Shown: positions 35,198 through 43,989 of the stretch, in pieces
Position numbering within the stretch: the first letter of the stretch is position 1
Layout of the letters: the number at the start of each line of letters is the position of its first letter
Assembly: GCF_021568795.1 (NCBI RefSeq)
Contig: NZ_JAKGUE010000019.1
Location: forward strand, 1 to 57,643
DNA from: Dethiosulfovibrio faecalis
Lineage (GTDB): Bacteria > Synergistota > Synergistia > Synergistales > Dethiosulfovibrionaceae
Reading direction: 5' to 3'
Length of the DNA stretch: 57,643 nt
Notes under the pieces: model-generated
Told to the model about the DNA's origin: nothing
What the model saw: only the letters and a program-made list of their open reading frames with translations
Database searches by the model: none
Made by a program: the position numbers and the translations under genes

Positions 35198-35719
35198 TCA
35201 GCTCCTTCCGTATATTATCCGAGCCATGGCGACACCGCCTACGAAGAACGCCGCCAACGATACGAAACCGCTCATGGAGAGCTGCATCATCCCGCTGAGG
35301 CCGTGCCCCGAGGGGCAGCCGCCTGCCATTCTGGCCCCGAAAGCCACCAGGATCCCTCCGAGAAAAGCGGTACAGAGCCTGGGCCATGTTCTGGCCCCGA
35401 AACGCTCTCTCCAGAGCTCGGGGACGGCATCTACGAAGAAGGTTCCGTTGACCGTGGAGGAAAGCAGAGACCCTATGAAGATCCCCACGAGAAAAAACAA
35501 CTGCCAGTCCACCGCGAAGGGATATTTAGCGAAATAATCCAAAGACGCGCCGTGCTCGGGGGAAATCATATTTACTAAAGCCGCTCCGCCCCTGGCGAAG
35601 GTAGTGGAAGCCCCGAAGAACTTTCCCGTCGCCACTACGGACAAGGCCACCAGACCTCCGGTGATAGCTCCGGCCAGATAGGGGTTAAGGGGACGCTGCC
35701 CCTTCTCGAATGAATACAC
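35198..35719 (-). CDS. YeeE/YedE-family sulfur transporter, first half
   Basis: A 173-residue membrane protein with about four to five helices and the other family cysteine loop, FGARMAGGCPSGHGLSGMMQ. It pairs with the next gene as a split YeeE/YedE transporter. GTG 35719 lies seven bases after GGAAGGAGG. The 45 bases upstream separate it from the HD-GYP gene on the same strand, so it may be read through from there or from an unrecognised promoter. The cysteine positions match thiosulfate-transporting YeeE; selenium-related YedE proteins have the same fold, so the cargo is not proven. Confidence 0.87.
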   Translation of the reverse strand: MYSFEKGQRPLNPYLAGAITGGLVALSVVATGKFFGASTTFARGGAALVNMISPEHGASLDYFAKYPFAVDWQLFFLVGIFIGSLLSSTVNGTFFVDAVPELWRERFGARTWPRLCTAFLGGILVAFGARMAGGCPSGHGLSGMMQLSMSGFVSLAAFFVGGVAMARIIYGRS

Positions 35720-35764
35720 AAAAAGACCTCCTTCCGTTATAACCGTCGTTTTTTAGACGTTGAT

Positions 35765-37876
35765 CTAGGACGACCTCATGGACCCACTGAACTCCTCGTT
35801 TGAAAAAGCCCCGTAGATCCTCTCGAAAAAGCCATCGTTCTCCCTGAAGATATCCAGTACCTCCGGATCGAAATGCCCGGGCATGACCCTGCCGTCTCCC
35901 TCCAACATTATCCTCCGGGCCTTCTCGTGGGAAAAGGGAGGCTTGTAGCATCTCTCCCCTCTGAGCGCATCGTAAACATCGCAAAGGGCCACTATCCTCC
36001 CCTCTATGGGGATATCCGTTCCGACCAACCCACGGGGATATCCGGTTCCGTCCCATCTCTCATGATGGCAGAGACAGATGTTTCTAGCCATATCGAGCCA
36101 CGAGGAATCGCCAATAACCTCCGCACCGAAGATCGTGTGTTTTTTTATCTCCTCGAACTCCGAATCCGATAAAGATCCAGGCTTTACCAGTATCTCCTTG
36201 GGGACCCTCAGCTTGCCTATGTCGTGAAGCTGGGCGTATATCCTTATATCCTCCACGAACCCCTCCGAAAATCCCAGCTGTCTGGCAAAGAAGGCGGCGA
36301 ACTCCCCAACCCTGGCTATGTGCTCCCCGGTCTCTTCGTGATATATCTCCGTGAAGGCCTGCATCCTGAGGGCAAAGTAGTGAAAGGACGATCTGACCTC
36401 TATGAGCAGCTCGTTGGCGTGGAGAAGCCCTCCCAGGGTAAGACCGAACCTCCTCAGCACCTCCACCACCTTCTCGTTCCCGTAGCTCGATATTCCCTCC
36501 ATGACAACGTAACCCTGGACCCTTCCCATGAAGGATACCGGCATGGAAAGGCGGCCCTCCTCGAAGAAGGGGTCCTCCCTAAGGTATGCCAAATCGGTAG
36601 AAAGCAACGGAGAACGGCGCTCTCCCGATTCCCCCCATATGTAGGGGGACGATCTATTGAAGGCGACGAAAGCCACGTAACCGCAGCGGAAGGTTCTACG
36701 CAGGTTGGAGGCTATCGACTCGGCAACCCCTTGAAGGGTCTTACCGTCCGAGGCCCCCTCGGCAAGGCTCATTATGTTCTCCAGCTGGGCCATGACGAGC
36801 TCCAGTTCGTCGTTGGTCTGTTTGAGGCTTTCCTCCATGGCGGTGGTCTCCTCCAGAAGGGCCATAAGGGATTCTTCCTTGTCGCCGATGGTCCCTATGA
36901 GCCGCTGAAAGGCGTCTCCCAGACGAGCCTCCTCCTCGAAATGATGGTCCAGAGCACCCATCTGTCCCTCGAAATCCACCAGATACTCGGCAAGGGTGAA
37001 GGAGGATTGGCAGGATCCGATCCTGTCGGAGGCACCGGCCAGAAAGTCGACCCACCTCCCGAAGGATCGGCTGATCCTATCGTGTCCTATCCAAAAGACC
37101 AGAAACATCGCCGAACCTCCCAAAAAAATCAGAGCAGCTACGACGACGGCCTGGGAAAGGGCGCTCTCTATAAGGACCTTTTGTGGGTAGAAGGCGACCA
37201 GGAAAAGGGCTCCCACCAACCGCCTGGAGAAGGCATTCACCTTCCCCATGGATAGGACGACCTCCTGATATCTGTCCCTCAACAAGACCTTAGGGAGCAC
37301 CATGCCGACGGAGGCGAGTTCGGTTTTTCCCCAGTTATGGATGACCCTGCCGTCGGCACCGGCCAGGGCCATTACGCTTCTGCCTTTGGATCTTAACCTC
37401 ACGGACTCCAGCAATATAGACGTATTAACATCGCACAGAAGCCACCCGTCCGGAAGGGGCACGGACAACATGAACCCAGGGGAATCCATGTCTCCGAAAA
37501 GAACCGACGGAACCCACTCGCCAGAAAGAAACTTAGGGGAGACTGACATGCCGCCCTGGACGTAGGGAAGATTGCTCCAACGGACCGTACCGTTCCTGTC
37601 GCAGAACAGAAGCCCTCTGAGCTCCGGGGAGGACATCATAAAATCCTCCACCCCCTTGGTCATGCCGGAGACTCCCCAGTAACGCATCGTGTTCCTGTAG
37701 GTAGACAGCTTATCATCCAGAAACTGGGAGAGGTAGTTGAACCGGCTCATTATCGAATCCTCGTAGATCTCTTGAAAGGAGTTCAACTGAAACCAGAAGG
37801 CGGTGGCTCCGCCGATCAGGGCGAGCCCCACCATTATGGCGCCTAGGAGGCGTCCGTAGCTTCTCAACGATCTCAA
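35765..37876 (-). CDS. Membrane sensor HD-GYP phosphodiesterase
   Basis: A 703-residue c-di-GMP phosphodiesterase. TM1 at about residues 10-27 (LLGAIMVGLALIGGATAFWF), a periplasmic Cache-like sensor to about residue 230, TM2 (VVVAALIFLGGSAMFLVF), a helical linker, a GAF-like region around 380-500, then HD-GYP with H551-D552 (HDIGKL) and HHERWDGTGYPRGL. I choose TTG 37876, which overlaps the stop of the preceding binding-protein gene (TTGA) and follows AGAGGTGA; longer versions are out of register with any ribosome site. The tight coupling to a periplasmic binding protein suggests that protein is its ligand sensor. Confidence 0.9.
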   Translation of the reverse strand: MRSLRSYGRLLGAIMVGLALIGGATAFWFQLNSFQEIYEDSIMSRFNYLSQFLDDKLSTYRNTMRYWGVSGMTKGVEDFMMSSPELRGLLFCDRNGTVRWSNLPYVQGGMSVSPKFLSGEWVPSVLFGDMDSPGFMLSVPLPDGWLLCDVNTSILLESVRLRSKGRSVMALAGADGRVIHNWGKTELASVGMVLPKVLLRDRYQEVVLSMGKVNAFSRRLVGALFLVAFYPQKVLIESALSQAVVVAALIFLGGSAMFLVFWIGHDRISRSFGRWVDFLAGASDRIGSCQSSFTLAEYLVDFEGQMGALDHHFEEEARLGDAFQRLIGTIGDKEESLMALLEETTAMEESLKQTNDELELVMAQLENIMSLAEGASDGKTLQGVAESIASNLRRTFRCGYVAFVAFNRSSPYIWGESGERRSPLLSTDLAYLREDPFFEEGRLSMPVSFMGRVQGYVVMEGISSYGNEKVVEVLRRFGLTLGGLLHANELLIEVRSSFHYFALRMQAFTEIYHEETGEHIARVGEFAAFFARQLGFSEGFVEDIRIYAQLHDIGKLRVPKEILVKPGSLSDSEFEEIKKHTIFGAEVIGDSSWLDMARNICLCHHERWDGTGYPRGLVGTDIPIEGRIVALCDVYDALRGERCYKPPFSHEKARRIMLEGDGRVMPGHFDPEVLDIFRENDGFFERIYGAFSNEEFSGSMRSS

Positions 37877-38940
37877 GGCAGGATCACCTCTTCCACCGAA
37901 CCGTCGTTGAAGCGGTAGACCCTGATCTCCGACTCCACGTCGCCATAGCGGTTCAGCTTGAGGGTCCACCCGGGCCCCTCCACCGTCCTGGGGCGGGAGA
38001 GCATGACACGAAGTTCTTCGCCCCTGGCCCTAGGATCCTCATCCAGGACGGAGGCAAGATAAGTCATGGCGGCGACGGTGTAGCGGGAGAAGACACCCAT
38101 ATCCACCTCTCTTTCGTTCAACAGGAATCGAACGAAATCGTCCTCCGGTATCGATGTCGGATCGTAGGCCGATGAAAAATAGAAATCCGCCCCGGCGATA
38201 TCGAAAAAGTAATGAAAATCGGAGACCTGGCTCCATCGTGAGAGGAATATGGGCACAGGAGGATAGTGAAGCAGGACATCCTGCAATATCCAGTAACTCC
38301 TGGATGGCTCGGCTATTATGACCACCCCGTCCCCGGACAGATAGTCTCCTGCCACCTCGGGATAAACGATCAAGCCGGATGGGACCGAATCGGATAGCCT
38401 CTTCATATCTCCCACGAGATTGTTCACGTAGGCATCGTTGTAGGGAGACCTGTAGACGATAGGTTCTTCCACGCCTAAGAAGGACATCAGCATGGCCATG
38501 GCCTTTCCTTCCTCGTCGGTATCCGTTACCACACGAAAAAACCAATCGTCCCTTCCCGACATAACTGAAGACGAGGCTGCGGGAGAGACCACGGGGATCT
38601 CGAACCTCTCCGCCGCCTCTGCCGCAGCGGCCGCCTCCCAAGAAAGCGGGAACCCCACCACCACGGCGGCTCCTCTTCGAGACAGATCCGCCATCGCTTC
38701 GGCGACGTCGTCGCCGAAGGTCGCGACCTCGACCTGAAGGCGGTAGGCTCGGTCCTTCGAGGAGTTATGCCAGAGAACGTAGCTCCTTACGACCGAGAGC
38801 ATCACCCCTTCCGGGGCGGAAAAAGCGACCTTCTCGTTGACCGCCACGCCTATAATCACCACGGGGGTCGAGAATTTATAGAACAAAAGTCCGAAGATCG
38901 CGACAACCCCTACGATCGACATCCAAAGGCCCTTTTTCAC
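37873..38940 (-). CDS. Leu/Ile/Val-type periplasmic binding protein (membrane-anchored sensor partner)
   Basis: A 355-residue Peripla_BP_6-like protein with an N-terminal hydrophobic segment (LWMSIVGVVAIFGLLFYKFS) that could be an uncleaved anchor. The binding fold follows: VVIIGVAVNEKVAFS, a hydrophobic strand at AAVVVGFPLSWEA, VVSPAASSSVM and GDGVVIIAEPSRSY. No ABC transport genes lie beside it. GTG 38940 follows AGGAGGAGG. It overlaps the HD-GYP gene by four bases. By analogy with the PhnD-like/diguanylate cyclase pair in this window it is probably a ligand receptor for c-di-GMP signalling rather than for uptake. Ligand unknown, perhaps an amino acid or amide. Confidence 0.82.
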   Translation of the reverse strand: MKKGLWMSIVGVVAIFGLLFYKFSTPVVIIGVAVNEKVAFSAPEGVMLSVVRSYVLWHNSSKDRAYRLQVEVATFGDDVAEAMADLSRRGAAVVVGFPLSWEAAAAAEAAERFEIPVVSPAASSSVMSGRDDWFFRVVTDTDEEGKAMAMLMSFLGVEEPIVYRSPYNDAYVNNLVGDMKRLSDSVPSGLIVYPEVAGDYLSGDGVVIIAEPSRSYWILQDVLLHYPPVPIFLSRWSQVSDFHYFFDIAGADFYFSSAYDPTSIPEDDFVRFLLNEREVDMGVFSRYTVAAMTYLASVLDEDPRARGEELRVMLSRPRTVEGPGWTLKLNRYGDVESEIRVYRFNDGSVEEVILP

Positions 38941-39057
38941 GATACACCTCCTCCTCGACCGAAACAGATCGGAATAGGCAATTTCACGGGAGCCAGTGAA
39001 AACGACATAGCATATAATGGCGAGGAAAAACACACTCTACATAAGGAGGATACCACA

Positions 39058-40950
39058 TTGAAAGCATCTATCGCCATGGCTCTGGCTTCCACGGCAGCCA
39101 TACTTATGACCTCCCCTCTATGGGCCGATGGACGACCGCCCAAAATTCCGATGGAGGACTTCTTCAGGCTTCCCACCAAAACGGCCTACCGCCTCTCTCC
39201 CGACGGGAAACGCTACTCCTTTCTCCAGCCCTGGAAGAACAGGCTCAATATACACGTCGCCCCGGTCGGAGGCGAGGCAAAGCGGATAACTTCCTCCACC
39301 GAGAGGGATATACGGGCCTACACCTGGGTAAACGACGACATGCTGGTCTACCTTCAGGACAAGGGGGGCGACGAAAACTACCACGTCTACTCCCTGTCTA
39401 CGGACGGAACGGACGTCAGAGACCTGACTCCCTTCGAAGGGGTCAGGGCGGGCCTTCTGGACGATCTGGAGGACGACGATACCCACGTCCTGATAGAGAT
39501 GAACCGCAGGGACCCCAGGTTCTTCGACGTCTACAAGGTAAATATCTTATCCGGCGAGATGGAGATGGTCGCCGAAAACCCCGGCACGGTAGGAGGGTGG
39601 ATGACAGACCACAGGGGAAGAATCCGCATAGCCTACGCCATGGAGGGGCTGAAGCGGACCATCCTCTACAGAGACGACGAGGAAGATCCCTTCCGTCCCA
39701 TATTCTCCACCGACTTCACCGACTCGGTCATTCCGGCGGGATTCACCGGAGACGACGAAAAACTCTACGTCATGTCCAACCTGGATAGAAACACCACCGC
39801 CCTCTACCTATTCGACCCGAAAAGCGGGAACTTCGAGGACATGATCTACCAGAGAGACGACGTGGACCTCTCGGGAATAATCTGGTCCAGGGCCAGAAAG
39901 AAGCTGCTTGGAGTTTCCTACTACACCGACAAAAGGCAGCGCCACTTCTTCGACGAGGAGACGGAGAGACTCTTCGACAGACTGAAGAAGCGCTTTCCAG
40001 ACTACTCGGTGGGGATCTCCAGCATGAGCAAAGACGAGAGAAAAACGATAATAGCCGTGGCAAGCGACAGAATGCCAGGAAAACTCTACTATCACGACCT
40101 GGACAAACCGGAAGAGTTCGAGCTTGTGGCAGACCTGTACCCATGGATAGACGAAAAACAGATGGCTCCGATGAAACCGATCAGCTACGAGACCGAGGAC
40201 GGCCTCACCATACAGGGCTACCTCACCCTGCCGGTGGGACTGCCGGAGAAGGGGCTTCCCGTAGTGGTCAACCCCCACGGCGGACCGGAGGTCCGGGACA
40301 CCTGGGGTTACAACCCGGAGGTGCAGTTTCTGGCTAACCGAGGGGTGGCGGTGCTCCAAGTAAACTACCGGGTATCTACCGGATACGGCAAGAAGTTCTG
40401 GATGGCGGGCTTCAAACAGTGGGGAAGAAAGCAGCAGGACGACATAACCGCCGGAGTAAACTGGCTCATAGATCGAGGGATCGCCGATCCCGACAGGATA
40501 GCCATATACGGCGCCTCTTACGGAGGATACGCCACCCTAATGGGGCTGATACGGAACCCCGACCTGTACCGTTGCGGCATAGACTACGTCGGAGTCGCCA
40601 ACCTATTCACCCTTCTGGAATCCATACCTCCCTACTGGGAACTCGCCAGACAGAAGATGTACGAGACAATAGGGCATCCGGAAAAGGACGCAGAGCTATT
40701 CAAAGAGATATCCCCGGTCTTCCACGCCGACGAAATAAAGGCCCCCCTGTTCATAGCTCAAGGAGCCAACGATCCCAGGGTGAAGAAGGCCGAGTCGGAC
40801 CAGATGGTGGAGGCGATGAAGAAAAGGGGCGTCACGGTACAGTACATGGTGAAGGGCGACGAGGGACACGGCTTTCACAACCAGGAAAACCGCTTCGACT
40901 TCTATCGGGCCATGGAAAAATTCCTGACGGAACACCTCGAGCTGGAGTAA
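39058..40950 (+). CDS. S9-family prolyl oligopeptidase-like peptidase, exported
   Basis: A 630-residue serine peptidase. A signal peptide (ASIAMALASTAAILMTSPLWA) is followed by a seven-bladed beta-propeller (about residues 40-350: repeated S-x-D-G and similar turns) and an alpha/beta-hydrolase domain. The catalytic triad is visible: S487 in GASYGGY, D572 in GANDPRV and H604 in GDEGHGF. It would cleave short peptides in the periplasm or outside, fitting a peptide-fermenting organism. TTG 39058 follows AAGGAGG by eight bases. The in-frame extension upstream overlaps the divergent gene and lacks a signal peptide, so it is not used. A TATAAT at 39013 may be its -10 element. Confidence 0.93.
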   Translation: MKASIAMALASTAAILMTSPLWADGRPPKIPMEDFFRLPTKTAYRLSPDGKRYSFLQPWKNRLNIHVAPVGGEAKRITSSTERDIRAYTWVNDDMLVYLQDKGGDENYHVYSLSTDGTDVRDLTPFEGVRAGLLDDLEDDDTHVLIEMNRRDPRFFDVYKVNILSGEMEMVAENPGTVGGWMTDHRGRIRIAYAMEGLKRTILYRDDEEDPFRPIFSTDFTDSVIPAGFTGDDEKLYVMSNLDRNTTALYLFDPKSGNFEDMIYQRDDVDLSGIIWSRARKKLLGVSYYTDKRQRHFFDEETERLFDRLKKRFPDYSVGISSMSKDERKTIIAVASDRMPGKLYYHDLDKPEEFELVADLYPWIDEKQMAPMKPISYETEDGLTIQGYLTLPVGLPEKGLPVVVNPHGGPEVRDTWGYNPEVQFLANRGVAVLQVNYRVSTGYGKKFWMAGFKQWGRKQQDDITAGVNWLIDRGIADPDRIAIYGASYGGYATLMGLIRNPDLYRCGIDYVGVANLFTLLESIPPYWELARQKMYETIGHPEKDAELFKEISPVFHADEIKAPLFIAQGANDPRVKKAESDQMVEAMKKRGVTVQYMVKGDEGHGFHNQENRFDFYRAMEKFLTEHLELE

Positions 40951-40990
40951 AAAGACCGACAAGATAGAACCTCTAAAAACTCACATCCGA

Positions 40991-41190
40991 GTCCCCTCGG
41001 CGAGGAGTCCGACGGGGCCCGTTTGAGCCCGTATTTTCGACCTGCCGTCGTGTAGAATGGATGGGGCGACAGGACGTCGCCCCAAGCCGAGGGGGCACAG
41101 GACGTGCCCTCCGAGGCGGTCCGTTCGGAACAGGCAGGTCGAAAATACGCTCGGGCGAGACAGGGCCCCGTCGGGCTCCTCGCCGAGGAC
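40991..41190. repeat. Fold-back element: 56-base imperfect inverted repeat enclosing two AGGAC-loop hairpins
   Basis: Left arm 40991-41046 and right arm 41133-41190 are inverse complements with few mismatches: 17 identical bases at the inner end (GGCAGGTCGAAAATACG) and 25 of 26 at the outer end (around GGCCCCGTCGG, CTCCTCGCCGAGG). Between them lie two hairpins with the same pentaloop AGGAC: GGGGCGAC-AGGAC-GTCGCCCC at 41063-41083 and an imperfect GGGGCAC-AGGAC-GTGCCC at about 41091-41111. The whole can form one long stem with a branched head. It holds no credible coding frame and ends 45 bases before the symporter operon. It could be a structured RNA, a MITE-like element or a leader. Confidence 0.7.
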
Positions 41191-41234
41191 TTGTGATAAA
41201 GTGACGGGACTACCGAAGAGGAGGAAAACTGCCC

Positions 41235-41351
41235 ATGTTCTTCGCTCAGACACTGTCCCGTCGCCCCTATCTACTGGTATGGGGGGCCTTCGCGGTCCTC
41301 GCCGCTCTGCCCTGGATCTACCTCTACTGCCGCAGGAGGAACGGAAGATGA
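41235..41351 (+). CDS. 38-residue single-span membrane peptide before the symporter
   Basis: An ATG at 41235, with GAGGAGGA eight to ten bases upstream, opens a 38-codon frame. The product has a short basic start (MFFAQTLSRRP), one membrane helix (YLLVWGAFAVLAALPWIYLY) and a basic end (CRRRNGR), so it should lie with its C-terminus inside. Its stop TGA overlaps the ATG of the symporter (ATGA). The arrangement is that of a small transporter subunit or a translation-coupling peptide. Small partner proteins precede some sodium:solute symporter genes, but I do not recognise this one. Confidence 0.6.
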   Translation: MFFAQTLSRRPYLLVWGAFAVLAALPWIYLYCRRRNGR

Positions 41352-42739
41352 CCCTGCAATCCCTTCTGTACCGGCTGGTGGCCTTCGGAGGCTACGGGAT
41401 GGCCCTCATCCTGCTGGCCGGTCGAGCCTTCCAGTGGAACGAGACGAGACGATCCTTCTACCTGGGGGGCAGAGGAATCGCCCTCTGGCCCTCGGTAGGC
41501 ACCTTCGGAGCCACCTGGATGAGCGCGGCGTCGCTGTTGGGCTACACGGTGCTGCTGTATCAGGAGGGATACGCCGCCTTCACAGGATCGGTCATAGGGT
41601 GGATGCTGGGACTTCCCCTGCTCCCTCTGGCGGTGATAAGGCTGAGAAAGAGCCGGGCCCTGTCCCTTCCCCAGTGGCTGGAGGAACGTTACTCGGACGA
41701 CAGGCTCCGATCCCTGTCGGCCCTCTGCCTTCTGGTGGTCTACACGGTCTACCTGATAATACAGTTCAGGGCCTTCGGAGCCATCGTCGGCTCCATGCTG
41801 GACATAGAGGGCTTCATGGCCTCCATCCTGGTCTACCTCTTCGTGCTCTACACCACCTTCGGAGGCCTTCCGTCGGTGGTAAGAAGCGACGGCCTCAACC
41901 TCATGGTAATAGTGGCCTCCGTCACCGTGGCGGCCTGGAGCATAACATCTCAGACCGGAGGCTTTCCCTCCATACACGAGAGGCTGCTGGACCTAAGGCC
42001 GGAGCTGCTCCAGCCCTGGCCGAAAGAGGGGATATTGGCCTCCATGGCGATGGCCCTGGGCTGGGGGCTGGGGGTGGCGGCCAACCCTCAGTACTGCATA
42101 AGGATAATATCCTGCAAAGACAGATGGACCGCCTGGCTGACCCTGGCGATAACTTCTTTAACCGTATCCTGGATCTACATCTGCCTCACCGCCCTGGGGC
42201 TGGGGACCAAGACCCTTCATCCCTTCGTAACCGGAGGATCTCAGGAGATACTGTTCTCTCGTCTCATGGAGGCAGGCCTTTCGCCTCTTCCTCTGGCCCT
42301 GTTGATGGTGGGAGTCCTCGCCGCAGCCGTCAGCACCGCCAACTCCCAGCTGCTGCTGGCCGCCTGCTCCTTTTGTTACGACCTTCAGGGAGAGGGTCGC
42401 ATACCGTCCAAAGACCCCCTGGAGGAGGACGGCTTTCTCTTCAAGAACAGGATCGCGGTGGCGATAATAGCCACAGTGACGCTGTTTCTCAGCTACATGC
42501 CCCTTCCCGGCATACTCCAGCTCGGTCGCTACAGCTGGAGTATGGTTGCACTGTGCTTTCTGCTTCCCCTGTACCTTCCCAGGACGAAGGGCAGAGGAGG
42601 GCTGTTCGGAGCCATGTCCACCGCCCTGATCGTCTACAACCTCCTGGTATGGTTTTCCGGCATGTCCCCCGAGACGGCGATGCTTCCGTCCCTTTTGATA
42701 GAGGGGATCCTATGGTGGATCCTGGGAGCCAGACGATGA
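41348..42739 (+). CDS. Sodium:solute symporter (SSS) family protein
   Basis: A 463-residue membrane protein with about twelve to thirteen helices. SSS hallmarks are FYLGGRGIALWPSVGTFGATWMSAAS near the N-terminus, GGLPSVVRSDGLNLMVIV, and the conserved VGVLAAAVSTANSQLLLAA. The sequence is nearest PutP/PanF-type symporters, which import proline, pantothenate or similar small acids with sodium. ATG 41348 overlaps the small membrane peptide by four bases and the kinase gene downstream overlaps it by four. Because it is coupled to a sensor kinase, it may act as co-sensor or as supplier of the signal molecule. An amino acid or 5-oxoproline are reasonable guesses, not shown. Confidence 0.9.
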   Translation: MTLQSLLYRLVAFGGYGMALILLAGRAFQWNETRRSFYLGGRGIALWPSVGTFGATWMSAASLLGYTVLLYQEGYAAFTGSVIGWMLGLPLLPLAVIRLRKSRALSLPQWLEERYSDDRLRSLSALCLLVVYTVYLIIQFRAFGAIVGSMLDIEGFMASILVYLFVLYTTFGGLPSVVRSDGLNLMVIVASVTVAAWSITSQTGGFPSIHERLLDLRPELLQPWPKEGILASMAMALGWGLGVAANPQYCIRIISCKDRWTAWLTLAITSLTVSWIYICLTALGLGTKTLHPFVTGGSQEILFSRLMEAGLSPLPLALLMVGVLAAAVSTANSQLLLAACSFCYDLQGEGRIPSKDPLEEDGFLFKNRIAVAIIATVTLFLSYMPLPGILQLGRYSWSMVALCFLLPLYLPRTKGRGGLFGAMSTALIVYNLLVWFSGMSPETAMLPSLLIEGILWWILGARR

Positions 42740-43989
42740 TAGGCCCAGATCTGGAGACCAGGGTAAAGGCGGTCGTAACTGGCCTGACCTTCTGCCTCAC
42801 GGTCATCCTGATAGCCATGTCCCTCTCGATAGACTTTCACGAAACCTACATGTCCGAACAGGGAAAGATAGACGAGCTATCCGGTCGATCGAGCGATCTG
42901 ACGTCTCGACAGGTCATGGAGATCATAGACAGAGAGGGAGAGGCCTGGCGGATAACCTCCGAGGGAGACGGCACCTCCGTGACGACCTCCGACGGAGCGA
43001 GCTGGAAGGTGAGCCTGAACGGAAAACACGTTCTGACCGCCATACTGCACAGACGACGCCATCTTCTGGTGGCGGGGATGATATGCCTGCTCCTCTCGGC
43101 GGAGATGGCCGTCTTTCTGGCCTACTGGCTGACGAGGCCCCTCAAGAGGCTTGCCTGGGGATGTGCCAAGGTCGGCAGAGGAGACCTATCGGATCTTCCC
43201 GTCGAGAGATCCGGCTCCTACGAACTGGAGATACTTCAGGACGCGTTCAACGCAATGGTCAGAGGTCTGAGGGAAAGGCAGAGCCTGGAGCGTCGGATCT
43301 CCAGGATGGAGAGGCTGGCCGCCCTGGGACAGGTCGTGGCCGGGGTATCCCACGAGATAAAGAACCCCCTGGCGGCCATGAGAATTCATCTGGACCTGTT
43401 GAGCGGCGCAAGAAGCGGAGAGACGGAGGACGAGGAATCCCTACAGGTCCTCAGCTCGGAGCTGGACCGACTCAACCGTGTGGTGACCCAGCTACTATCC
43501 TTCGCCAGACCTACCCCGACCGTGCCGGGCCCGATAGAACCGAGGGAGCTTTTCCGCTGGTGTCACAGTATGGTGAGGGTCCGACTCTCCCGAAAATCGA
43601 TCGGCTGGCATGAAGCGGTCGACAACGGCACCGAGCTTTGGGGAGACAGAGGGCAGATGCAGCAGCTGCTGTTGAACCTTGTCTTGAACGGCATAGAGGC
43701 CATGGACGAAGAGGGAGATCTGTACGTTTCATGCCGTAGATCCGGCAAAGGTACCTCTATGTCCGTCGAGGACACCGGCGGCGGCGTGCCGGACCGTGTG
43801 GCGGATAGGATCTTCGACCCCTTCGTGACTTCGAAACCGGACGGCACCGGGCTCGGCCTATCGGTCGTCTACAGGATAGTGGAGGACCATCGAGGGACAA
43901 TGGACCTGGAGACATCCCCCGATGGCACCAGACTGGACCTCTGGTTTCCCGGTCCGACCGATAAGGACAACGAGGAGGATGAAATATGA
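42736..43989 (+). CDS. Sensor histidine kinase (NtrB-type) of the sigma-54 system
   Basis: A 417-residue membrane kinase. TM1 about residues 13-32, a small periplasmic domain of about 80 residues, TM2 about 115-133 (LLVAGMICLLLSAEMAVFLAYW), HAMP, HisKA with H206 in VSHEIKNPLAAM, and HATPase_c with NLVLNGIEAM (N box), VEDTGGGVPD (G1) and GTGLGLSVVYRIVE (G2). The HEIKNPL form of the H box is typical of kinases paired with NtrC-family regulators. ATGA overlaps link it to the symporter before and the activator after. The ligand may be sensed by its short periplasmic domain, or through the symporter. Confidence 0.93.
   Translation: MIGPDLETRVKAVVTGLTFCLTVILIAMSLSIDFHETYMSEQGKIDELSGRSSDLTSRQVMEIIDREGEAWRITSEGDGTSVTTSDGASWKVSLNGKHVLTAILHRRRHLLVAGMICLLLSAEMAVFLAYWLTRPLKRLAWGCAKVGRGDLSDLPVERSGSYELEILQDAFNAMVRGLRERQSLERRISRMERLAALGQVVAGVSHEIKNPLAAMRIHLDLLSGARSGETEDEESLQVLSSELDRLNRVVTQLLSFARPTPTVPGPIEPRELFRWCHSMVRVRLSRKSIGWHEAVDNGTELWGDRGQMQQLLLNLVLNGIEAMDEEGDLYVSCRRSGKGTSMSVEDTGGGVPDRVADRIFDPFVTSKPDGTGLGLSVVYRIVEDHRGTMDLETSPDGTRLDLWFPGPTDKDNEEDEI

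Noticed and set aside
38767-39057. N-terminal extension of the S9 peptidase
   Set aside because: Overlaps the divergent binding-protein gene and would bury the signal peptide; TTG 39058 has AAGGAGG.
15862-40984. 15-base sequence ACCTCTAAAAACTCA near 40970 and inverted near 15866
   Set aside because: A 15-base match in 57 kb on both strands is expected by chance; flanks do not match.
41057-41347. In-frame N-terminal extension of the symporter
   Set aside because: It reads through the fold-back element and the small membrane peptide gene; ATG 41348 has the coupled start and the first membrane helix.
41434-42735. Extension of the histidine kinase frame through the symporter gene
   Set aside because: Out-of-frame shadow of the symporter; ATG 42736 is coupled by ATGA.
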